A stretch of 20,050 bases of DNA, taken from positions 1 to 20,050 of the forward strand of contig RZYD01000018.1 in NCBI GenBank assembly GCA_009930445.1, given 5' to 3'. Below are positions 8,099 through 14,877 of the stretch, in pieces. Position 1 is the stretch's first letter. The number at the start of each line of letters is the position of its first letter. This DNA comes from Bacteroidia bacterium. Lineage in GTDB: Bacteria > Bacteroidota > Bacteroidia > Bacteroidales > BM520. The position numbers and the translations under genes are program-made. A model generated the notes under the pieces. It saw only the letters and a list, made by a program, of their open reading frames with translations, searched no databases and was not told the origin of the DNA.

Positions 8099-8112
8099 TA
8101 CCTTTGCGCAAA
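8099..8112 (+). promoter_or_regulatory. guaB -7 box and overlapping TTTGCGCAAA palindrome
   Basis: TACCTTTG at 8099-8106 matches the Bacteroidota -7 element, with a TTTG at 8071-8074 as a -33 candidate at a long spacing of 24 bases. The box shares bases with a perfect 10-base palindrome, TTTGCGCAAA (8103-8112), which covers the expected transcription start. The guaB ATG follows at 8117, giving a leader of only a few bases. Confidence 0.45.
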
Positions 8113-8116
8113 TAAA

Positions 8117-9607
8117 ATGGATATGTCGCTGAATTATAACGAAAAATTTGTAGGCGAAGGATTAACCTACGACGATGTATTGTTAATTCCTTCTTACTCA
8201 GAAGTTTTGCCAAGAGATGTGGATATTTCCACGAAGTTTTCACGTGAGATAACCATGAATATCCCCATAGTCTCAGCCGCGATGGATACAGTTACAGAAT
8301 CAAAAATGGCCATTGCCATTGCGCAGGAAGGGGGTATTGGAGTACTTCACAAAAACATGACCATCGAAGAGCAGGCCAACGAGGTAAAAAAGGTAAAACG
8401 TGCTGAAAACGGAATGATCATCGATCCCATAACCATCCATCCGGAAGAGACTATCGGCGATGCACTGGCATTGATGAAGGAATTTGGCATTGGAGGGATT
8501 CCGGTAATTAACGACAATAATGAATTGGCAGGGATTGTAACAAACCGTGACCTGCGTTTTGAAAGAGAGCTATCCTGTTCCATAAGTTCAGTTATGACAC
8601 CGGCCGAAAAACTTATCACTACCCGTGAATTCACCAATTTTGAAAAAGCCGGCGATATTTTACAAAAACATAAAATCGAAAAATTGCCGGTAGTGGATCA
8701 CCATTTCCGGCTGGTGGGCCTGATTACTTACCGCGATATTATAAAAATTAAAGAACGGCCCAACGCGTGCAAAGATGCACTAGGCCGGTTGCGAGTTGCA
8801 GCAGCAGTAGGTGTTTCAGGAGAGACTATGGCCCGTGCCGCTGCTCTGGTGGCCAACGATGTGGATGCACTAATCATTGATACTGCCCATGGACAAAGCA
8901 AGGGCGTGCTGGAAATGATAAAGCTTCTGCGAAAAAATTTCCCGGGAACCCAACTTGTGGCCGGTAACATTGCCACCCCTGAAGGAGCGCTGGCGCTGGC
9001 CAGGGCAGGCGTCGACGGGGTAAAAGCAGGGATTGGGCCGGGGTCAATCTGTACGACCCGGATCATTGCCGGGATAGGCGTACCACAACTCACCGCAGTT
9101 TATGAAATCGCTCAGGCGTTAAAAGATACTTCCATCCCCGTAATTGCTGATGGCGGAATACGTTATACAGGCGACATTGTAAAAGCCCTCGCGGCCGGAG
9201 CCTCTTCCATTATGGCCGGCTCACTTTTTGCCGGGGTAGATGAATCACCAGGCGACACGATTATTTTTGAAGGAAGAAAATATAAAACTTACCGGGGAAT
9301 GGGATCAATCGATGCGATGCAAAAAGGATCTAAAGACCGCTATTTTCAGGATGCTGAAGACGACATCAAAAAACTTGTCCCGGAAGGAATCGTGGGAAGA
9401 GTCCCCTATAAAGGAACCCTCTCGGAAGTCATCCTTCAAATGGTAGGCGGGCTCAAAGCAGGTATGGGATATACCGGTTCAGCCAATATCCAGACACTTA
9501 AAAATGCCCGGTTTATCAAAATCACCAACGCAGGTTATGAAGAAAGCCATCCCCATAATATTACGATTACACGTGAAGCACCCAATTATACCCGAAAATA
9601 CCAATAA
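8117..9607 (+). CDS. guaB: Inosine-5'-monophosphate dehydrogenase
   Basis: Oxidises IMP to XMP with NAD+, the committed step of guanine nucleotide synthesis. The 496-residue length is standard. The TIM barrel opens with EGLTYDDVLLIP (14-25) and SAAMDTVTE (53-61), followed by a two-CBS regulatory insert (about 95-215) with repeats around GIGGIPVIN and IEKLPVVD. The active-site loop GIGPGSICTTR (305-315) holds the catalytic Cys312. The NAD-side IDTAHG is at 254-259, the flap is MGSIDAMQKGSKDRY (395-409), and Arg428/Tyr431 in EGIVGRVPYKG form the water-activating pair. ATG 8117 or the ATG two codons later (8123) are both possible starts; both fall just after the -7 box. The next gene follows after 16-37 bases, so read-through into the foldase cluster is likely. 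Confidence 0.98.
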   Translation: MDMSLNYNEKFVGEGLTYDDVLLIPSYSEVLPRDVDISTKFSREITMNIPIVSAAMDTVTESKMAIAIAQEGGIGVLHKNMTIEEQANEVKKVKRAENGMIIDPITIHPEETIGDALALMKEFGIGGIPVINDNNELAGIVTNRDLRFERELSCSISSVMTPAEKLITTREFTNFEKAGDILQKHKIEKLPVVDHHFRLVGLITYRDIIKIKERPNACKDALGRLRVAAAVGVSGETMARAAALVANDVDALIIDTAHGQSKGVLEMIKLLRKNFPGTQLVAGNIATPEGALALARAGVDGVKAGIGPGSICTTRIIAGIGVPQLTAVYEIAQALKDTSIPVIADGGIRYTGDIVKALAAGASSIMAGSLFAGVDESPGDTIIFEGRKYKTYRGMGSIDAMQKGSKDRYFQDAEDDIKKLVPEGIVGRVPYKGTLSEVILQMVGGLKAGMGYTGSANIQTLKNARFIKITNAGYEESHPHNITITREAPNYTRKYQ

Positions 9608-9644
9608 CAAACAATCCCCCATCATGCAAATAAAAATCAACACT

Positions 9645-11618
9645 ATGAAAATTATCTCCTTTCTATTGCTGATAATCCTTCTTTCTGGCTTCGTTGCTTC
9701 GGCACAAAAAACAGAAAATGTATTACTTTCCATTGGTAATGAACAGATTACCAAAGAGGAATTTCTGGCGGTTTATAAAAAAAATAATGTCGACGGAGAT
9801 ATTATGGATAAAAAATCCATTGAAGAATACCTCGACCTGTACATAAAATTTAAATTAAAGGTAAAAGAAGCTCAAACCCTGGGCATGGACACCCTAAGCT
9901 CTTTCCGAAACGAGCTTAACGGCTATCGTGAACAACTGGCACAACCGTATCTGATTGATGAAGAAACCAATAAAGCGCTAATTGAAGAGGCCTATACACG
10001 AAGAAAAGAAGACCTTCGCGCCTCACATATTCTTATCCGATTGGATAAAAATGCATTGCCGAAAGATACCCTTGCAGCTTATAACAAAATAGGCAAAATT
10101 CGCGAAGAAATCCTTCAGGGAAAAGATTTTAGCGCCATGGCCGAACAGCACTCCGAAGACCCTTCGGCACGCGACAGAAACGTACAGGGACGCATAATGC
10201 CCGGAAATAAAGGCGACCTGGGGTATTTCACCGTATTTGATATGGTATATCCATTCGAGACCGCCGCCTATAACACTCCGCTAAATGAAATTTCTTTGCC
10301 CGTACGCACCGACTTTGGCTACCATATTCTGCAAATTACCGACCGACAACCGGCCATGGGCAAAGTACAATGTGCCCATATCCTCTTAAAATACAATGGA
10401 GAGGTAACACCACAACAACGGGAGGAACTGAAAGAAAAAGCCACAGCCATTTATCAGGAAATACGAAATGGAAAAGGATTTGAAGAAGCGGCCGGAGAAT
10501 ATTCAGAGGATCCGGGTTCTGCCTCCAAAGGCGGTGTACTCCCCTGGTTCGGATCAAACCGTATGATCCCCGATTTCATCAAAGTCGTTACAAAAATGAA
10601 ATCACCCGGAGAAATTTCAGAACCGTTTGAAACCGCATTCGGCTGGCACATAGTAAAATTAATCGATACTAAACCAATACGCACGTTCGAAGAAGAAAAA
10701 GACGATATTAAAAACCGCCTGGCCCGCAGCGACCGTTCTGATAAAAGCAAAGAAACACTCATAAAAAAAATATGCAAAGATTACGGATTCACTGAATTTC
10801 AAAAAGAGAAAAATGATGTATTTGCAACGATCGACAGTAGTGTTTTTCAGGGTACCTTAAAAATCGACAACCTCAAACGGTATCAAAAAACCATCTTTAC
10901 GATCGGGGACAAAAAAATCTACCAACATGAATTCCTGAACTATCTTCTCGATCACCAGAAAAAAATTCAACCCATTGCGTTAGAATCCTTTATTGAAGAA
11001 CAGTACAACGCATTTGTGGGCGAAAAAGCCATAGCTTATGAAGACAGTAATCTGGAAAACAAATACCCGGAATTCCGCCTTCTGATGCAGGAATACCGCG
11101 ACGGGATCCTGCTTTTTGATCTCATGGATAAAAAAATCTGGTCGTATGCTATTCGTGATACAACCGGATTAAAAAATTTCTATGAAAAGCACAAAGCAAA
11201 TTATATCTGGAAAGAGAGAGCTCATGCAACACTCTACACTTTTACCAACGAAGCTCCCGTGAAAAAAGCCCGGAAACTGGCAAAAAACGGAGTAAGTGTT
11301 GACGAAATTCTCAATGAAATCAATGCAGGAAGCGCACTAATATTAACCACAGAAACCGGAGATTTTGAGCAAGGAAGCAACGAAATAATCGACGCAACCG
11401 GCTGGGAAAAAGGGGTTTCAAAAACAATCAACCATAAAGGAAAATACGTTTTTGTTACGATCCATGAATTCATTCCACCCACACAGAAAAAATTATCGGA
11501 ATGCCGCGGACTGGTAATCAGCGACTATCAGAATTACCTTGAAGAAGTTTGGGTGAAAGAATTAATGGAAAAATACCCCGTTACTGTTCATCAGGAAGTA
11601 TTGGATGCTATAAATTAA
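9645..11618 (+). CDS. Periplasmic peptidyl-prolyl isomerase with two parvulin domains
   Basis: About 657 residues, exported by the signal peptide MKIISFLLLIILLSGFVASAQ. After a SurA/PrsA-like N-terminal helical part (about 25-120) come two PpiC parvulin domains. Domain 1 (about 124-234) has LRASHILI, a DLGYF segment and FGYHILQITD. Domain 2 (about 240-342) has VQCAHILLKY, SEDPGSASKGGVLPWFG and FGWHIVKLID. Domain 1 carries an extra loop of about a dozen residues (RDRNVQGRIMPGNKG) where parvulins usually have a short turn. The remaining 300 residues form a helical, lysine-rich C-terminal part with no recognised domain. An in-frame ATG at 9624 would add seven residues; an ATG inside guaB (9504) is very unlikely. 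Role: folding or holding of outer-membrane and secreted proteins. It is the first of three consecutive related genes. Confidence 0.92.
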   Translation: MKIISFLLLIILLSGFVASAQKTENVLLSIGNEQITKEEFLAVYKKNNVDGDIMDKKSIEEYLDLYIKFKLKVKEAQTLGMDTLSSFRNELNGYREQLAQPYLIDEETNKALIEEAYTRRKEDLRASHILIRLDKNALPKDTLAAYNKIGKIREEILQGKDFSAMAEQHSEDPSARDRNVQGRIMPGNKGDLGYFTVFDMVYPFETAAYNTPLNEISLPVRTDFGYHILQITDRQPAMGKVQCAHILLKYNGEVTPQQREELKEKATAIYQEIRNGKGFEEAAGEYSEDPGSASKGGVLPWFGSNRMIPDFIKVVTKMKSPGEISEPFETAFGWHIVKLIDTKPIRTFEEEKDDIKNRLARSDRSDKSKETLIKKICKDYGFTEFQKEKNDVFATIDSSVFQGTLKIDNLKRYQKTIFTIGDKKIYQHEFLNYLLDHQKKIQPIALESFIEEQYNAFVGEKAIAYEDSNLENKYPEFRLLMQEYRDGILLFDLMDKKIWSYAIRDTTGLKNFYEKHKANYIWKERAHATLYTFTNEAPVKKARKLAKNGVSVDEILNEINAGSALILTTETGDFEQGSNEIIDATGWEKGVSKTINHKGKYVFVTIHEFIPPTQKKLSECRGLVISDYQNYLEEVWVKELMEKYPVTVHQEVLDAIN

Positions 11619-11627
11619 ATCACCAGA

Positions 11628-12518
11628 ATGCATAGAAATTCCAAACAACAAAAAAGCGATCAAACAGCACTCCGTTATGCAACAGGAGTGCTGATTTTTA
11701 TCGTTACAATTTTTATGCTTCCCGGATGTAATTCCGCCAAATTTAACAAAGATGCCGTTGCCCGGGTCGGGGATGTATTTCTACTCACCTCCGAAATAAA
11801 AGGGCTCGTACCCCCAGGAGCTTCAGCCACCGACAGTCTTCAAATAACCCGCAATTACATTAACACCTGGATACGAAAACAGACCATACTGCAACACGCA
11901 AAAAAAAACCTTCCTGCCGACCTGCTGGAATTCAACAAAAAACTGGAAGATTATAAAAACTCGCTGATTATCTATACTTACCAAAAAGAACTCATCCGTC
12001 AACAGCTAGATACCGTGGTAAACGAAGAGGAAATAATCACCTATTATGAAAACAACCGCACAAACTTTGAGCTGAAAGAAAACATCCTTCGCCTGGATTA
12101 TATTATTATTCAAAAAGATTCAGCCGAAAAGAAGCTGATTCATAAGCTCCTTTTATCAGACAGCATTACCGACCGCCAGCAGTTGGAGGAATGGTGCAAA
12201 CAGAAACAAGCCGAATACTACCTCGACGAGGAAGAATGGATTTTCTTTAATGACCTGATAAAATATATTCCGGTAACAACGTATAATCAGGAACAATTTT
12301 TGGCCAATAATACCTATATCGAACTTAATGATTCAGTGAATTACTATTATCTCCGCATAAAAGACTACAAAATAAAAGAGAGCCTTTCACCGTTGGACTT
12401 TGAAAAAGAAAACATACGAATGATCCTTCAAAACAAGAGAAAAAGTATGCTGTTGGAAAAGATGGAAAAGGAGTTATTTGATCAGGCACTCAAAAGCAAT
12501 AAAATCGAACTCTATTAA
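11628..12518 (+). CDS. SurA-like lipoprotein with degenerate PPIase region
   Basis: A 296-residue protein. After an unusually long polar n-region (about 20 residues) comes the hydrophobic stretch VLIFIVTIFMLPGC; Cys34 is the probable lipidation site, with Pro at -2, which is atypical. The mature part begins like SurA/PrsA family members (VARVGDVFLLTSEIKGL) and continues with a long helical segment (LEFNKKLEDYKNSLIIYTYQKELIR). Around residues 140-250, where its neighbours have parvulin domains, the outline LRLDYIIIQ...YYYLRIKDYK can be followed, but the conserved His and the GGxLG core are missing, so it is probably not an active isomerase. It lies 9 bases after the double parvulin gene, and its stop abuts the surA start. 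A terminator-like hairpin lies inside codons 13-22. Inferred role: membrane-anchored holdase or partner of the neighbouring foldases. Confidence 0.8.
   Translation: MHRNSKQQKSDQTALRYATGVLIFIVTIFMLPGCNSAKFNKDAVARVGDVFLLTSEIKGLVPPGASATDSLQITRNYINTWIRKQTILQHAKKNLPADLLEFNKKLEDYKNSLIIYTYQKELIRQQLDTVVNEEEIITYYENNRTNFELKENILRLDYIIIQKDSAEKKLIHKLLLSDSITDRQQLEEWCKQKQAEYYLDEEEWIFFNDLIKYIPVTTYNQEQFLANNTYIELNDSVNYYYLRIKDYKIKESLSPLDFEKENIRMILQNKRKSMLLEKMEKELFDQALKSNKIELY
11665..11699 (+). terminator. Terminator-like hairpin inside the start of the SurA-like lipoprotein gene
   Basis: CAGCACTCC (11665-11673) pairs perfectly with GGAGTGCTG (11685-11693). The loop can close further by GTT (11674-11676) with AAC (11681-11683) around ATGC, leaving one bulged A. 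The stem is followed by ATTTTTA (11694-11700). This has the form of an intrinsic terminator but lies 37-72 bases into an open coding region, so it may act as an attenuator, a partial terminator for the upstream PPIase gene, or a translation-modulating hairpin. Coding constraint alone is the alternative. Confidence 0.5.
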
Positions 12519-13865
12519 ATGCGAAAAGCAATGAAAAGAATCTATTATATTTTATTTCTCTTACTTCCAGCATTCCTGCAGGCTCAGGAAGTGCTCATTG
12601 ATGAGGTTGTAGCCAGTGTTGGGGATAACATAATTTTATTGTCGGACATTGAATCGCAATATGTACAATTTCGAATGCAGGGAAACATCAGCAATGCCTC
12701 AGGTATTCGTTGCGAAATTCTTGACAACCTGCTGTTTCAAAAATTGATGCTGACACAAGCGCAGCTCGACAGCGTCGAAGTCACTGAAGCAAGAGTGGAT
12801 TCGGAGCTCGACCGCAGATTACGCTACTATATCGCACAATTCGGTTCCAAAGAAAAATTTGAAGAATTCTATAATAAATCCATAGTGGAAGTGAAAGAGG
12901 AATTTCGGGAGGTAATCCGTGAGCAGTTGTTAACCGAAGAAGTACAGATGAAAATTACCCGTGATGTCAAAATTACCCCTTCTGAGGTAAAATCCTTCTT
13001 TAACCGCATTCCTGCTGACAGCCTTCCACTGATTAGCACAGAATATCAAATCGGACAAATCGTCTGTAAACCTGAAATCAGTCAAAAAGAACTCGACATC
13101 GCGCGGGAAAAAATTGCCGGATTCCGAAATCGGATCAAAAACGGAGAGAGCTTTGAAACATTGGCCATCCTCTACTCCGAAGACCCCGGCTCGGCAAAAG
13201 AAGGTGGATTTATAGGTACCGTCGGAAGGGGGGATACTTATCCTGAATTTGAAGCAGCGGCGTTCAGCCTTGCCAAGGGCGAAATATCGGAGATTATTAA
13301 ATCCGAAGCCGGATACCATATCATACAGATGATCCAGCGCAAAGGCGATTACATCGACGTACGCCATATTCTTATCCGCCCAAAAGTCGACCCCTACGAA
13401 CTGCAGGATGCATTCAACCGTATCGACAGCGTAAAAAAAATCATTGAAAATGACTCGCTCAGCTTCGAAAAGGCAGCTCTCAAATATTCCGATGACCCGG
13501 GAAAAATTAATGGCGGAATGATGATCAACCCGCTTAGCGGTTCGACATGGTTTAGCGCCGACGAACTCGACCCTCAGGTATTTTTTGTGATTGATAAGCT
13601 GGAAATCGGCGAAATTTCCACTCCGGTAAAAATGACTACCGAAGAAGGAACTGAGGCGTATCGTATCCTATACCTGAAATCGCGTACAATCCCGCACAGG
13701 GCCAATCTGAAAGAAGATTATAACAAAATACAACAATGGGCACAACAGGAAAAAGAAAACAATGCCCTGGCTAAATGGGTACGCGAAAAATCAGAAAAAA
13801 CGCACGTTGCCATCGATGAAAAATACCTGACCTGCCCTATCCTTCAAAAATGGGTTAAAAAATAA
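12519..13865 (+). CDS. surA: Periplasmic chaperone / peptidyl-prolyl isomerase SurA
   Basis: 448 residues, with the signal peptide ending near AFLQAQ (residues 18-23). The mature start EVLIDEVVASVGDNIILLSDIE is the classic SurA N-terminus. Residues about 45-170 form the helical chaperone domain. Parvulin domain 1 (about 174-275) has YQIGQIVCKP, SEDPGSAKEGGFIGTVGRGD and AGYHIIQMI. Parvulin domain 2 (about 280-390) has VRHILIRPK and SDDPGKINGGM. A C-terminal helix follows. SurA escorts unfolded outer-membrane proteins through the periplasm to the BAM complex. The ATG at 12519 directly follows the TAA of the previous gene, so coupling is tight; a second in-frame ATG four codons later (12531) would also preserve the signal peptide. 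The MoxR gene begins 6 bases after the stop. Confidence 0.94.
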   Translation: MRKAMKRIYYILFLLLPAFLQAQEVLIDEVVASVGDNIILLSDIESQYVQFRMQGNISNASGIRCEILDNLLFQKLMLTQAQLDSVEVTEARVDSELDRRLRYYIAQFGSKEKFEEFYNKSIVEVKEEFREVIREQLLTEEVQMKITRDVKITPSEVKSFFNRIPADSLPLISTEYQIGQIVCKPEISQKELDIAREKIAGFRNRIKNGESFETLAILYSEDPGSAKEGGFIGTVGRGDTYPEFEAAAFSLAKGEISEIIKSEAGYHIIQMIQRKGDYIDVRHILIRPKVDPYELQDAFNRIDSVKKIIENDSLSFEKAALKYSDDPGKINGGMMINPLSGSTWFSADELDPQVFFVIDKLEIGEISTPVKMTTEEGTEAYRILYLKSRTIPHRANLKEDYNKIQQWAQQEKENNALAKWVREKSEKTHVAIDEKYLTCPILQKWVKK

Positions 13866-13871
13866 TTTCAC

Positions 13872-14849
13872 ATGATACCATCCTATAAAAATGATGTAGA
13901 AGCAATTGATGCTTTCGTTGAAAAAATTAATGCACTAAAAAAAGAAATTTCTAAAGTCATTGTCGGACAAAATACCGTCGTCGACTATCTTCTTATCAGT
14001 ATTTTCAGTAGAGGGCATGGACTCCTTGTAGGCGTCCCCGGACTAGCTAAAACATTGCTTATCAATACTATAGCAAAAGTACTGGGTCTAACCTACAATC
14101 GGATTCAGTTCACACCCGACCTAATGCCATCCGACATAATCGGTACGGAAATATTAGGCAACGACCGCCGGTTTGAGTTTATCAAGGGGCCAATTTTCAG
14201 CCACATCATTCTCGCCGATGAAATCAACCGAACCCCACCTAAAACACAAAGTGCCTTACTGGAAGCCATGCAGGAAAAATCGGTTACAGTAGCAGGGAAA
14301 CGCTACCCACTGGAAGAGCCTTTTTTCGTTCTGGCTACGCAAAACCCCATTGAGCAGGAAGGAACCTATCCCTTACCGGAGGCGCAACTCGACCGGTTTA
14401 TGTTCAATATTTGGCTCGATTACCCCTCGTTTAGCGAAGAGGTTATGGTGGTTAAGAAAACAACCACCGGCACACCGCCTGACCCGGAAATCATCCTTTC
14501 ACGGGAAGAAATCCTCTTCTTTCAGGAACTGATCCGCCGCATTCCGGTAGCCGATAATGTTTACGATTATGCCGTAAAACTTTCCGCTCGCACTCGCCCC
14601 GGAACTGCCAACGCGCATCATTGGGCCAATGAATACCTTAGCTGGGGTGCCGGTCCCAGAGCGTCACAATACCTGATTATCGGGGCAAAATGCCATGCTG
14701 CCATCCACGGAAAATATTCGCCCGACATCGAAAATATCCGCGCTGTAGCTACCTCCATTCTACGCCATCGCATTGTAAAAAATTATAAAGCAGAAGCCGA
14801 AGGAATTCGCATCGAAGAAATTGTAGCTGAACTGACCAAAGGGATGTAA
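13872..14849 (+). CDS. MoxR-family AAA+ ATPase
   Basis: A 325-residue cytoplasmic MoxR AAA+ protein, the usual length. Walker A is GVPGLAKT (54-61). Walker B is HIILADEINR (111-120), followed by the MoxR signature TPPKTQSALLEAMQEKSV (121-138). Sensor 1 is LATQNPIEQEGTYPLPEAQLD and is followed by DRFMF. The C-terminal lid contains the SARTRPG and GPRASQ segments. MoxR proteins act as chaperones that mature metalloproteins or large complexes, usually with a VWA-domain or DUF58 partner encoded immediately downstream. Here no such partner follows: the next gene is convergent glgB 28 bases on. Instead MoxR is the last gene of the foldase operon, 6 bases behind surA, which suggests a role tied to envelope protein assembly. 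That functional link is inference. Confidence 0.94.
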   Translation: MIPSYKNDVEAIDAFVEKINALKKEISKVIVGQNTVVDYLLISIFSRGHGLLVGVPGLAKTLLINTIAKVLGLTYNRIQFTPDLMPSDIIGTEILGNDRRFEFIKGPIFSHIILADEINRTPPKTQSALLEAMQEKSVTVAGKRYPLEEPFFVLATQNPIEQEGTYPLPEAQLDRFMFNIWLDYPSFSEEVMVVKKTTTGTPPDPEIILSREEILFFQELIRRIPVADNVYDYAVKLSARTRPGTANAHHWANEYLSWGAGPRASQYLIIGAKCHAAIHGKYSPDIENIRAVATSILRHRIVKNYKAEAEGIRIEEIVAELTKGM

Positions 14850-14865
14850 AAGAGGAACTTTTTTA
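14850..14865. terminator. Weak AT-rich hairpin between convergent moxR-like and glgB genes
   Basis: AAAAG (14848-14852) can pair with CTTTT (14858-14862) around AGGAA, followed by TTA. The stem is short and AT-rich but is placed where both converging transcripts would end, so a weak bidirectional terminator is plausible. Confidence 0.3.
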
Positions 14866-14877
14866 CAAACAAAACCC

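Noticed and set aside
9504..9644. An upstream in-frame ATG that would lengthen the double-parvulin protein by 47 residues.
   Set aside because: It lies within guaB and would bury the signal peptide behind a basic, non-conserved extension.
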